Part shown: piece after piece, positions 1 to 7,128 of the stretch
Layout of the letters: each line of letters opens with the position of its first letter
Position numbering within the stretch: the stretch's first letter is position 1
DNA from: Astrobacterium formosum
GTDB lineage: Bacteria; Pseudomonadota; Alphaproteobacteria; Rhizobiales; Xanthobacteraceae
Assembly: GCA_030848545.1 (NCBI GenBank)
Contig: JAVDCA010000002.1
Span: forward strand, 248,001-312,000
DNA: 64,000 nt
Reading direction: 5' to 3'
Made by a program: the position numbers and the translations under genes
Notes under the pieces: generated by a model
What the model saw: only the letters and a program-made list of their open reading frames with translations
Databases searched by the model: none
Told to the model about the DNA's origin: nothing

Positions 1-177
1 TTGCGCGAGATGCCGAAGGTGGAATCCATCATCATGCCGTCGGGTGGTTTCTGGGGCGGCGTCGGCGAGCCGACCATCTGCGTCGCCGCACCCAGCGTCC
101 TCAACGCCATTTTCGCGGCGACCGGCAAACGCTTCCGCACTTTCCCGCTCAAGAATCACGGGATCAGCATGGCGTGA
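1..177 (+). CDS. Molybdopterin-binding (xanthine/aldehyde dehydrogenase family) large subunit, C-terminal end only
   Basis: The window opens inside this gene; only the last 58 codons are present, in frame from base 1 to the TGA at 175-177. The reading frame contains GGFWGGVGEPTICVAAP followed by SVLNAIFAATGKR. That is the usual ending of the molybdenum-cofactor subunit of IorB/CoxL-type hydroxylases, and the Glu of GVGEP is the expected active-site base. Such subunits oxidise aldehydes, N-heterocycles or CO together with small FeS and flavin partners. Those partners must lie upstream of the window if they exist, so the substrate cannot be told. The next gene, soxX, starts 15 bases after the stop, so the two may be cotranscribed. 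Confidence 0.8.
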   Translation: MREMPKVESIIMPSGGFWGGVGEPTICVAAPSVLNAIFAATGKRFRTFPLKNHGISMA

Positions 178-184
178 GGGAGGA
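178..184 (+). promoter_or_regulatory. Ribosome binding site deciding the soxX start
   Basis: GGGAGGA lies 8 bases before a TTG at 193 that is in frame with soxX. The only in-frame ATG nearby (264) has no Shine-Dalgarno sequence. This favours the TTG start and places the first two dozen codons of soxX inside a palindromic repeat. Confidence 0.6.
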
Positions 185-189
185 CTTAG

Positions 190-270
190 TCATTGCGAGT
201 GCAGCGAAGCAATCCAGCCCTGTCTTCGCGGCCCCTGGATTGCTTCGTCGCTTCGCTCCTCGCAATGACG
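190..270. repeat. Family A palindromic repeat, copy 1 (overlaps the soxX start)
   Basis: The element begins TCATTGCGAG and ends CGCAATGACG. The left arm GCAGCGAAGCAATCCAG is mirrored by CTGGATTGCTTCGTCGCTTCG. Related copies are at 25875-25994, 30124-30209, 31621-31704 and 33079-33163. It is a non-coding mobile or REP-like element elsewhere in this window, but here it is translated as the signal peptide region of SoxX. Confidence 0.85.
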
Positions 271-678
271 GCAATTGGAGTCGCGGTCACGTTGGGGGTG
301 GCGGACGACGCCCCCACGATCGCAAATGGCGCCATCACGACCCCACTCACCGCGACACCGGGCGATCCGGTGCGCGGACGAAAAATCGTCGCCAACCGGC
401 AGGTGGGCCTGTGCCTGTTGTGCCACACGGCGCCGATCGCGGAGGAGCGTTTCCAGGGCGATCTCGCCCCCGATCTCGCCGGGGCCGGGGCGCGCTGGTC
501 GGAAGCGGAATTGCGGGCGCGCGTGGTCGATGCCCGCATATCCAATCCGTCGACCATCATGCCGCCCTATGGTGCGACGGGCGACCTGACCCGGGTGGCG
601 GCGGCATTTCACGGCAAGCAGCTCCTGAGCCCCCAGGAGATCGAAGACGTGGTGGCCTATCTGGTGACGTTGAAATGA
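193..678 (+). CDS. soxX: SoxX-type monohaem cytochrome c
   Basis: SoxX is the small c-type cytochrome partner of SoxA. The SoxAX complex couples thiosulfate to the SoxYZ carrier in the periplasm. The 161-residue product has one CLLCH haem motif and a downstream SNPSTIMPPYG segment, whose Met is the expected axial ligand. It ends EIEDVVAYLVTLK, as small cytochromes c do. The start taken is TTG 193, supported by GGGAGGA at 178-184. It gives an N-terminus with Arg residues and a hydrophobic core (FVASLLAMTAIGVAVTLGVA) that reads as a signal peptide. About the first 26 codons are the family A repeat; the alternative ATG at 264 gives a much shorter hydrophobic segment. soxY follows after 10 bases. 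Identity as SoxX rests on the cluster as well as the motifs. Confidence 0.85.
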   Translation: MRVQRSNPALSSRPLDCFVASLLAMTAIGVAVTLGVADDAPTIANGAITTPLTATPGDPVRGRKIVANRQVGLCLLCHTAPIAEERFQGDLAPDLAGAGARWSEAELRARVVDARISNPSTIMPPYGATGDLTRVAAAFHGKQLLSPQEIEDVVAYLVTLK

Positions 679-688
679 GGCGAATCCC

Positions 689-1156
689 ATGAGGACCATT
701 CCGGCCACCCGCCGCGACGTGCTGACCGGCGCCACCGCGCTCGGCGCGGCCACCTTGCTGCGCCTCGAAACCGCCCAGGCGACGCCGGCGAGCCTCGAGG
801 CGGCGATCCGCGACGTCGTCGGCGAGGCACCCCTGAAGGAGGGGCGCGTCAAGCTCGCCATTCCGCCGCTGGTGGAGAACGGCAACACCGTGCCGCTGGA
901 CGTGGAGGTGGACAGCCTGATGACCGCGGCCGACCACGTCAGGACAATCCACGTCTTCAACGAGAAGAACCCGCAGCCGAACGTGATCAGCGTCAAGCTC
1001 GGGCCCCGGGCGGGCCGCGCCCGCTTCACCACCCGGTTCCGCCTCGCCGACACCCAGACCGTGGTCGCCGTCGCCGAACTAAGCGACGGCACGTTCCACA
1101 CCGCCAGGGCCAATGTCATCGTCACCATCGCGGCCTGCGTCGAGGAGCTCGGCTGA
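689..1156 (+). CDS. soxY: SoxY sulfur-carrier subunit
   Basis: SoxY covalently carries sulfur intermediates on a C-terminal cysteine during periplasmic thiosulfate oxidation and works as a heterodimer with SoxZ. The 155-residue product starts with a Tat-type signal (TRRDVLTG followed by a hydrophobic stretch), as expected for SoxY, which exports SoxZ by hitch-hiking. The only cysteine is C150 in the ending AACVEELG. Most described SoxY proteins end in GGCGG, so this carrier arm is variant: glycines are missing and acidic residues follow the cysteine. The stop shares one base with the soxZ start, indicating translational coupling. The body of the protein (immunoglobulin-like SoxY fold) looks complete. 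Confidence 0.88.
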   Translation: MRTIPATRRDVLTGATALGAATLLRLETAQATPASLEAAIRDVVGEAPLKEGRVKLAIPPLVENGNTVPLDVEVDSLMTAADHVRTIHVFNEKNPQPNVISVKLGPRAGRARFTTRFRLADTQTVVAVAELSDGTFHTARANVIVTIAACVEELG

Positions 1157-1476
1157 TGGCGCGCCCGATCATCAACGTCCCGGCCAAGGCCAGACGCGGC
1201 CAGGTCATCGAGATCAAGACCCTCGTGTCCCACGTCATGGAGACCGGCTACCGCCACACCGAGACCGGCGAGCGCGTGCCGCGCGACATCATCACCGAGT
1301 TCGTGTGCGTCTACAACGACGAGGAGATTTTTCGCGCCACCCTCTCGCCCGCGGTCGCAGCCAACCCATTCATCACCTTCCACACACTCGCGACCGAAAG
1401 CGGCAAGCTCACTTTCCGGTGGACCGGCGACAATGGGTTTTCAGAAACCGGCACCGCGACCATCGAGGTGGAATGA
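1156..1476 (+). CDS. soxZ: SoxZ sulfur-carrier partner
   Basis: SoxZ is the immunoglobulin-like partner that binds SoxY and presents its carrier arm to the Sox enzymes. The 106-residue product has no signal peptide, as usual, because it is co-exported with SoxY. It begins with PRPIINVPAKA-type sequence (here MARPIINVPAKARRG). It contains IEIKTLVSHVMETGYR and ends with the typical FRWTGDNGFSETGTATIEV. The start codon overlaps the soxY stop by one base. Length matches the family (about 100 residues). soxA follows after 148 bases that hold a family B repeat. Confidence 0.92.
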   Translation: MARPIINVPAKARRGQVIEIKTLVSHVMETGYRHTETGERVPRDIITEFVCVYNDEEIFRATLSPAVAANPFITFHTLATESGKLTFRWTGDNGFSETGTATIEVE

Positions 1477-1520
1477 ACCCGTATTCCGTATGAGGTTGGC
1501 GCGTGTTGTCCCCTCCCCGC

Positions 1521-1630
1521 CCTCGTCCTGAGGAGAGCGCTGTTCGCGCCCGTCTCGAAAGGCGTGGGCGGCCCCCCAGCGGCCACATCCTTCGAGACGC
1601 GCTCCAAGAGGAGCGCTCCTCAGGATGAGG
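1521..1630. repeat. Family B palindromic repeat, copy 1 (between soxZ and soxA)
   Basis: The arms are CCTCGTCCTGAGGAGAGCGC with TCTCGAAAGGCG on the left, and CTTCGAGACGCGCTCC with AGGAGCGCTCCTCAGGATGAGG on the right. Close copies are at 15528-15627 and 52411-52502, a more diverged one at 31119-31270 and a fragment at 10182-10210. The last bases of this copy contain the ATG used as the soxA start. Confidence 0.85.
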
Positions 1631-2416
1631 TCGATAGACATCGTTCTTCGGTGCGTCAGCACGTCAGGCTTTGTGCTCATGCTCGTCCTCTTGGACAGCC
1701 TCTCCGCAACCACCGACACACGCCGCTCGACCTACGACGACATGAGCCGCGACATCCGCGCCATGCAGGACGACGACATGGCGAACCCGGCCTCCCTGTG
1801 GGTCAATGACGGCGCGGCCTTGTGGTCGCAACCGGCGGGCGCGGCGCAAATGAGCTGCGCCGACTGCCACGGTGACGCCGCGACCAGCATGAAGGGCGTC
1901 GCCGCCCGCTATCCGGTCTTCGATGCCGCGCGTGGCAAGCCGGTCGGTCTCGAAGCGCGCATCAACCACTGCCGCAAAACCCGCCAGCAGGCGCCGGCGT
2001 TTGCCCCCGAGAGCCGCGACCTCCTGGCCCTGACGGCCTTCGTGGGCCGCCAGTCGCGCGGCCTGCCCATCACCACGGGCGACGACCCCCGCCTCGCCCC
2101 TTTCGTCGAAGCCGGACGCATGATCTTCGAGCGGCGCCAGGGGCAACTCAATCTCAGCTGCGCCATCTGCCACGACCACAATGCCGGAAAGCGGCTCGCC
2201 AGCGCCCTGATCCCGCAGGCGCACCCGACCGGCTATCCGATCTACCGCCTCGAATGGCAGTCGCTCGGTTCGCTGGCACGGCGGTTGCGCAACTGCATGG
2301 CGGGGATGCGCGCCGCGCCATACGCGACCGGCTCGGACGAGATCGTGGCACTGGAATTGTTCCTGATGGCACGCGCCCGCGGCATGGCGACGGAGACGCC
2401 GGCCGTGCGGCCGTGA
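1625..2416 (+). CDS. soxA: SoxA dihaem cytochrome c
   Basis: SoxA is the catalytic cytochrome of SoxAX, which forms the cysteine-S-sulfonate bond on SoxY. The 263-residue product has two CxxCH sites, CADCHG and CAICHDH. It also has the C-terminal RLRNCMAGMRA segment, whose cysteine is the expected haem ligand modified to persulfide. It ends with LELFLMARARG...ETPAVR, a signature of this family. The chosen ATG lies in the final bases of a family B repeat and is followed by a basic then hydrophobic stretch (SGFVLMLVLLDSLSA) that serves as signal peptide. An internal Met at 1679 is an alternative. No soxB, soxC or soxD follows; an opposite-strand ABC ATPase ends 27 bases downstream. Confidence 0.92.
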   Translation: MRSIDIVLRCVSTSGFVLMLVLLDSLSATTDTRRSTYDDMSRDIRAMQDDDMANPASLWVNDGAALWSQPAGAAQMSCADCHGDAATSMKGVAARYPVFDAARGKPVGLEARINHCRKTRQQAPAFAPESRDLLALTAFVGRQSRGLPITTGDDPRLAPFVEAGRMIFERRQGQLNLSCAICHDHNAGKRLASALIPQAHPTGYPIYRLEWQSLGSLARRLRNCMAGMRAAPYATGSDEIVALELFLMARARGMATETPAVRP

Positions 2417-2443
2417 GCGCTGCGCCGACGCGATCCTCGCTCC

Positions 2444-3502
2444 TCACTCCAGGAGCGCGCGGCAGCGTTCGGGCGGCAAATGCAGCCACACTTTCGTTCC
2501 GGGCGCGACGTCGTCCGCTGGTGACGTCACCACGCGCAGTTGGGTCGCGTCGGCGAGTTCGACCATGTAGTCGCGGCTGGCGCCCAGGAATACGTTTCGG
2601 ATCACCACTGCGGGAACGGCATTGCGGCCGGCCTTCTCCGCGACCGACATGCGGATCTCGTGCTGGCGCACCGAGATCGCCGCCGGTTCGCCGACCGCGA
2701 GGCGCCGGCCGGTGCAGCGCACCGGCACGCCGGCGACCGACACGTGCTCGGTATCGAGCGCCGGCCCCTTGACGATATTCGAGGCGCCGATGAAGCGGGC
2801 GACGAATTCCGAGCGCGGCTCGTCGAAGATCTCGCGGGGCGAACCCGCCTGCTCGATACGGCCGGCATTCATGACGGCGATCAGGTCGGCCGCCGTCATG
2901 GCCTCGGACTGGTCGTGGGTGACGTAGACGGTCGTGTAGCGGTATTCGTCGTGCAGGCGGCGCACCTCGAAACGCATCTCCTCGCGCATATTGGCGTCGA
3001 GATTGGACAGGGGCTCGTCGAGCAGCAGCGTCTCGGGATCGACCACGAGCGCGCGGGCGAGCGCGACGCGCTGCTGCTGGCCGCCCGAGAGTTCGGCCGG
3101 ATAGCGCTCCGCGAGGCCGGCGAGCCTGGTGGTCGTGAGGATCGCGTCAACCTTGCGGCCGATGTCGGCCTTGGGCAAGCGGCGCATGGTGAGGCCATAG
3201 GCGACGTTCTCCGCCACCGTCATGTGCGGCCACAAAGCGTAGCTCTGGAAGATCATCGACATGTTGCGGCTCTCGGGCGGCAGCGTGGCGTCGGGCGACG
3301 ACACCACCCGGCCTCCGACCACGATCTCGCCGCCCGACGGCTCGACGAAGCCGGCCATCAGCCGCAGCGTCGTCGTCTTGCCGCAGCCCGAGGGCCCCAG
3401 CAGGCAGACCAGAAGGCCGTGCTCGATGGCGAGCGAGACGCGGTCCACCACCGCGATGCCCCCATAGGTCTTCGAGAGTTCGCGCAACTCGACGGATGCC
3501 AC
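2444..3502 (-). CDS. ABC transporter ATPase of the Fe3+/spermidine/putrescine type
   Basis: This is the cytoplasmic ATP-hydrolysing subunit of an importer. The 352-residue product has Walker A (GPSGCGKTTT), the signature LSGGQQQR, Walker B (LLLDEPLSNLDA), the switch His in YVTHDQSEA, and a C-terminal TOBE-like domain. The length is that of PotA/FbpC proteins. The GTG at 3502 is chosen because AAGGTGG lies 8 bases before it and translation from there starts directly at the ATPase fold. Longer in-frame starts would run through a family C repeat. No permease or binding protein is adjacent, so the substrate is unknown. soxA converges from the other side. Confidence 0.88.
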   Translation of the reverse strand: MASVELRELSKTYGGIAVVDRVSLAIEHGLLVCLLGPSGCGKTTTLRLMAGFVEPSGGEIVVGGRVVSSPDATLPPESRNMSMIFQSYALWPHMTVAENVAYGLTMRRLPKADIGRKVDAILTTTRLAGLAERYPAELSGGQQQRVALARALVVDPETLLLDEPLSNLDANMREEMRFEVRRLHDEYRYTTVYVTHDQSEAMTAADLIAVMNAGRIEQAGSPREIFDEPRSEFVARFIGASNIVKGPALDTEHVSVAGVPVRCTGRRLAVGEPAAISVRQHEIRMSVAEKAGRNAVPAVVIRNVFLGASRDYMVELADATQLRVVTSPADDVAPGTKVWLHLPPERCRALLE

Positions 3503-3553
3503 TGCCGATTCCACCTTTTGGTTCTGCGGCGATCCTCGCCACCCATTCGGCCT

Positions 3554-3740
3554 GCTCCCTCTCCCCAACGGGGAGAGGGCTGGGGTGAGGGGGCTCGGGC
3601 GGCACGATCGTGCGCGACGTCGTCCCACTCTCCCATGACTCGGCGTGAAGGCCGAGCATCCAACTCGTTTCGTCACCCCCTCACCCCGACCCTCTCCCCA
3701 ACGGGGAGAGGGAGAAGAGGCGCAGTGCCACATGCGATCT
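3554..3740. repeat. Family C repeat element, copy 1 (about 190 bases)
   Basis: Two outward arms carry the hairpin CTCTCCCCAACGGGGAGAG. The left arm is followed by GGGTGAGGGGG and the right arm is preceded by CCCCCTCACCCCG. Between them lies GTGCGCGACGTCGTCCCAC. A second copy at 6868-7057 has the same arms, a similar centre (GCGCACGACGTCGTCCCGCC) and the same right flank, so the whole unit is repeated. It separates the ABC ATPase from the crotonase gene. Confidence 0.85.
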
Positions 3741-3799
3741 CTTTGCCTTACGGGGAAAGGAACCGCGTGACGACGTTCTTCGCCAAAAGACGGCCGCCC

Positions 3800-4591
3800 T
3801 CACCTCCCCGTAAACACCGGCTTGCGTTTTTCCATGAAGGCGCGGCGGCCTTCGATGTAGTCCTGGCTTTCGAAACAACGCTCTACCATGGCGGCGCAGC
3901 GGCCGAGGTCGCGCTCGCCGGGGTCCTTGAGCACTTCATCCACACCGAACTTGACGCCCGCAATGGTGAGGGGCGCGTTCGACGCGATCCTGTCCGCATA
4001 GTCCGCGACAAAGCCTTCCAGTTCCTCCACCGGCACGACGCGATTGACGAGCCCCATGGCGGCCGCCTCGCGGGCGTCGAACTGGCGCGCCGTATAGAAG
4101 ATCTCCTTGGCGAAGGCGGGGCCGACCACGTCGACCATGCGCTTGAGGCCCGGATAGGCATAGCCGAGACCTAGCCGCGCCGCTGGCACGGCGAAGCGCG
4201 AATCTTCAGAGCAGATGCGCAGGTCACAGCATAGTGCCAGCCCCACGCCGCCACCGACACAATAGCCCTGGATCATCGCGATGGTGGGCTTGGGAAAGCC
4301 GTGGACGGCGGCGTTGGCGCCCTCGACGGCGGCGTTGTAGCGCGCGATCGCCTCGGCGCCGGTGCGCTCGTCCGCGAACTTGGAGATGTCGGCCCCCGAC
4401 ACGAAGGCCTTGCCGCCGGCACCCGACAGGACGACGACGCGGATCGCCGCGTCAGCGGCGAAATCCTCCAGGATAGAGACGATGGCCTGCCACATCTCCA
4501 GCGAGACGGCGTTGCGGCGCTCGGGATTGTTGAAGATCAGGTGGCCCACCGGCCCGTCCTTGCGGGCCAGCATCTTGTCGCTCTGCGCCAT
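3800..4591 (-). CDS. Enoyl-CoA hydratase/isomerase (crotonase) family protein
   Basis: The 263-residue product has the crotonase fold signatures. These are GKAFVSGADISKFAD (acyl-CoA oxyanion hole loop), MIQGYCVGGGVGLALCCDLR, and a C-terminal CFESQDYIEGRRAFMEKRKP. It acts on acyl-CoA substrates in the cytoplasm. Both glutamates used by true enoyl-CoA hydratases appear absent: the first position reads GGGVGLAL instead of GGGCELAM, and the second reads VPAARLGL instead of QPEINLG. A hydration reaction is therefore doubtful; an isomerase, decarboxylase or dehalogenase-like role is possible. Its neighbours are a LysE exporter 19 bases upstream and a CaiB-type CoA-transferase beyond it, suggesting a small CoA-thioester catabolic group. 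Confidence 0.88.
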   Translation of the reverse strand: MAQSDKMLARKDGPVGHLIFNNPERRNAVSLEMWQAIVSILEDFAADAAIRVVVLSGAGGKAFVSGADISKFADERTGAEAIARYNAAVEGANAAVHGFPKPTIAMIQGYCVGGGVGLALCCDLRICSEDSRFAVPAARLGLGYAYPGLKRMVDVVGPAFAKEIFYTARQFDAREAAAMGLVNRVVPVEELEGFVADYADRIASNAPLTIAGVKFGVDEVLKDPGERDLGRCAAMVERCFESQDYIEGRRAFMEKRKPVFTGR

Positions 4592-4610
4592 CGCTTCACT
4601 CCCCCAAAGG

Positions 4611-5243
4611 CTAGCGGCGCACGTCCAGGACGAGCCGCAGCGCCAAGGCGGCGAACACCGTGCCGAGCAACCGGTTCTGCCAGCGCACGAAACCGGGCCG
4701 CGTGCTCAGGAATTCGCCGAAACGGCCGGCCACAAGGGCGATGCCGCCATTGACCATGAAGCCGACGGTGGAGAGCACGCAGGCGAGGACCAAAGCCTGC
4801 ATCACCACCGTGTCGGGATCGGGCCGCATGAACTGGGGAAACAGCGCCAGGAAGAACAGCGCCACTTTCGGATTGAAGATGTTGGTCAGGAGCCCCTGGC
4901 GGAACAGGGAGCCGACTTCGAGCTTCGGCATGCCGGCGCGCGGCAGCACGACTCCACCGGTGCCCCGGAAGGCGCCAACCGCGAGCCAGACCAGATAGGC
5001 GGCGCCGACCCAGCGGATGAGATCGAAGATCACCGGCGCGATCAGGATGGCGCCGGAGAGCGACAGGCCGGCGACGAGGCCGTGGATGTAGCAGCCGACC
5101 GTGATGCCGGCGAGGGTGATCAGCCCCGCCACGCGCCCCTGCGCCAGCGAGCGGGTCATGACCAGAAGCATGTCGGGCCCGGGTGTGAGCGCGAGAGCGA
5201 CGGAAGCGACCGTGAAAGTGGCAAGCGTTGTGGTGTCGAGCAT
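4611..5243 (-). CDS. LysE/RhtB-family amino-acid exporter
   Basis: This inner-membrane protein of 210 residues has about six hydrophobic segments. It carries the family N-terminus, here TVASVALALTPGPDMLLVMTRSLAQGR, with the TPGP motif after the first helix. It also has NIFNPKVALFFLALFPQF, the second hallmark. Members export amino acids or homoserine lactones; the substrate cannot be read from sequence. The ATG at 5243 is preferred over a TTG six codons upstream because it matches the usual family start. Two large repeats flank this stretch of genes. Confidence 0.9.
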   Translation of the reverse strand: MLDTTTLATFTVASVALALTPGPDMLLVMTRSLAQGRVAGLITLAGITVGCYIHGLVAGLSLSGAILIAPVIFDLIRWVGAAYLVWLAVGAFRGTGGVVLPRAGMPKLEVGSLFRQGLLTNIFNPKVALFFLALFPQFMRPDPDTVVMQALVLACVLSTVGFMVNGGIALVAGRFGEFLSTRPGFVRWQNRLLGTVFAALALRLVLDVRR

Positions 5244-5317
5244 TGCAATCGTCCGATTCAAGTCACGGGCGAGCCGCTAAGAAGCGGGACGGGCTCGCCC
5301 CGACAATGCGGCGAACA

Positions 5318-5495
5318 TCCCTCCCCTGAAAGGGGAGGAGGAAGGCGCCGAAGGCGCCGGGTGGGGTCATGCAGCGGGGCAAGAGCCCTCACCCGACCGG
5401 CTGGGTTTGTCCTTGGGTCTGCCTCAGGCGGGACCCGAGGGCCGGCCACCCTCCCCCGCACAAGACGGCGGGGGAGGGGGAGAAGAAGACACATA
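5318..5495. repeat. Palindrome-rich intergenic repeat-like element
   Basis: This stretch between the LysE gene and the CoA-transferase gene holds several short inverted repeats. They are CTCCCCTGAAAGGGGAG, GGCGCCGAAGGCGCC and CCTCCCCCGCACAAGACGGCGGGGGAGG, with CCCTCACCCGACCGG between. It resembles family C in composition but the internal sequence differs. I see no gene here; it could also act as a transcription terminator for the CoA-transferase gene. Confidence 0.55.
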
Positions 5496-5500
5496 CTCTA

Positions 5501-6697
5501 TTACACCGCCTTCGCCTTCCTGAGAGCGGCGATCTGCGTTTTCGTGAACCCGAACTCCTTCAGGACCGCGTCCGTATGCTCGCCGGCCGAGGGCGGCGGC
5601 GCCGCGAGGCGGCTCGGGGTGCGCGACAGGCGCAGCGGCTGGCCCACAAGGGTAAGCGGCGACTCGCCCTTTTTCACCTGCACCGGCTGTGCCATCGCGA
5701 GGTGCTCCACCTGCGGATCGGTGAACATCTGGTCGATGGTGTAGATGGGCCCGCCCGGCACGCCGGCGGCATTGAGGCGCTCGACCCATTCGGCGCTGGT
5801 GCGGCCGGCGAGATAATGATCGATCTCGGCATTGAGGGCGTCGCGGTTCTGCGAGCGTAGCGCCGCGGTGGCGTAGTCGGGATGCTTCACGAGCCCGTCG
5901 GCCTCGATGGCGGCGCAGAAGCGTTCCCACATCTTCTGGCCCGTGGTGGCGATGTTGATGAAGCCGTCGCGGGTCCGGAACACGCCGGTCGGGATCGCGG
6001 TCGGGTGGTTGTTGCCCGCCTGCTTCGCCACCTCGCGACTGACCAACCAGCGCGCCGCCTGGAAGTCGAGCATGAAAATCTGCGCCTGCAGCAGCGAGGT
6101 CTCCACCCGTTGGCCCTTGCCGGACTTTTCGCGCTCGAGCAACGCCGTGAGAATCCCGAGGGCGCAGAAGAGGCCGGCGGTGAGGTCGGCGATCGGGATG
6201 CCGACCCGCACCGGCCCCTGACCCGGCAGGCCCGTGATCGACATGAGCCCGCCCATCCCCTGGGCGATCTGGTCGAAGCCCGGCCGTGCCGCATAGGGCC
6301 CGTCCTGGCCGAAGCCGGAGATCGACGCATAGACCAGCCTGGGGTTGATTCTCTTGAGCGCCCCGTAATCGATGCCGAGCCGCTTCTTGACGTCGGGACG
6401 GAAGTTCTCGACCACCACGTCGGCCCGCCTCGCCATGCGCCTGAAGGCGGCAAGACCTTCCCGGGTCTTGAGGTCGAGGGTAATCGAGCGCTTGTTGCGA
6501 TGCAGGTTCAAGAAGTCGGGGCCGTCGCGCGGCCCGCCCATGTCCTCGACCGCGCCTGCCCCGGCCGGCTGCTCGATCTTGATCACGTCGGCGCCCCAGT
6601 CGGCGAGCTGGCGCACGCAGGTCGGACCGGCCCGCACCCGTGTGAGATCGAGGACGACAAATCGCGACAGGGCCTGGGAGGCCCGGGCAAAAGGCAT
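5501..6697 (-). CDS. CaiB/BaiF-family (class III) CoA-transferase
   Basis: The 398-residue product has the family start (SRFVVLDLTRVRAGPTCVRQLADWGADVIKIE). It also has NKRSITLDLKTREG with the following ADVVVENFRPDV, and the SGFGQDGPY segment. The conserved aspartate that becomes acylated is expected within GPDFLNLHRNK (GGPRDGPDFLN). Class III enzymes move CoA between acids in the cytoplasm, often activating substrates for degradation. Length is typical (about 400). There is no obvious operon partner except the crotonase-like gene downstream across the LysE gene, on the same strand. The donor and acceptor cannot be predicted. Confidence 0.92.
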   Translation of the reverse strand: MPFARASQALSRFVVLDLTRVRAGPTCVRQLADWGADVIKIEQPAGAGAVEDMGGPRDGPDFLNLHRNKRSITLDLKTREGLAAFRRMARRADVVVENFRPDVKKRLGIDYGALKRINPRLVYASISGFGQDGPYAARPGFDQIAQGMGGLMSITGLPGQGPVRVGIPIADLTAGLFCALGILTALLEREKSGKGQRVETSLLQAQIFMLDFQAARWLVSREVAKQAGNNHPTAIPTGVFRTRDGFINIATTGQKMWERFCAAIEADGLVKHPDYATAALRSQNRDALNAEIDHYLAGRTSAEWVERLNAAGVPGGPIYTIDQMFTDPQVEHLAMAQPVQVKKGESPLTLVGQPLRLSRTPSRLAAPPPSAGEHTDAVLKEFGFTKTQIAALRKAKAV

Positions 6698-6867
6698 CGG
6701 CAGTGCGCTCCCGCTCGGCGTTTCCTGCGTTCGGCTTCTCTACGGGGACGCCGCGCTTTTTAGGGGATGACGAATTTCCCCGATCCCGTCGGGCTTGTCC
6801 ACCGGCCGGGCCAGGTTTGCGTCCGTGGCACCATCTCTCGTGATGCAGCGCCGCTCGCCGCAGCCGG

Positions 6868-7057
6868 CTCCCTCTCCCCTGCGGGGAGAGGGTTGGGGTG
6901 AGGGGGCTCCGGCGCTGCGATTCGCGCACGACGTCGTCCCGCCCTCCACCGATTCCGGCACGACGGCCGCACACCCAACTCGCTTCGTGACCCCCTCACC
7001 CCGGCCCTCTCCCCAAAAGGGGAGAGGGGGAAAGGGCACCGTGCCATATGCGATTGC
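6868..7057. repeat. Family C repeat element, copy 2
   Basis: This occupies most of the 431-base gap between the CoA-transferase and rpoN. It matches 3554-3740 in layout: a left hairpin CTCTCCCCTGCGGGGAGAG, GGGTGAGGGGG, and a centre with GCACGACGTCGTCCC. These are followed by CCCAACTCGCTTCGTGACC and the right hairpin CTCTCCCCAAAAGGGGAGAG, then GTGCCATATGCGAT. The arms keep pairing although the loop bases differ. I see no gene in the rest of the gap (6698-6867 and 7058-7128). Confidence 0.85.
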
Positions 7058-7128
7058 CCGGCGCCGGGGAGTGGGAGCAAGCCGAGTGCGCGGCGGGATT
7101 CAACGGGAAATGACGGCCGAATTCGAGG

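Noticed and set aside
3503-3733. N-terminal extension of the ABC ATPase through the family C repeat
   Set aside because: The extension translates the repeat as low-complexity text, and a GTG with a good ribosome site begins exactly at the ATPase fold.
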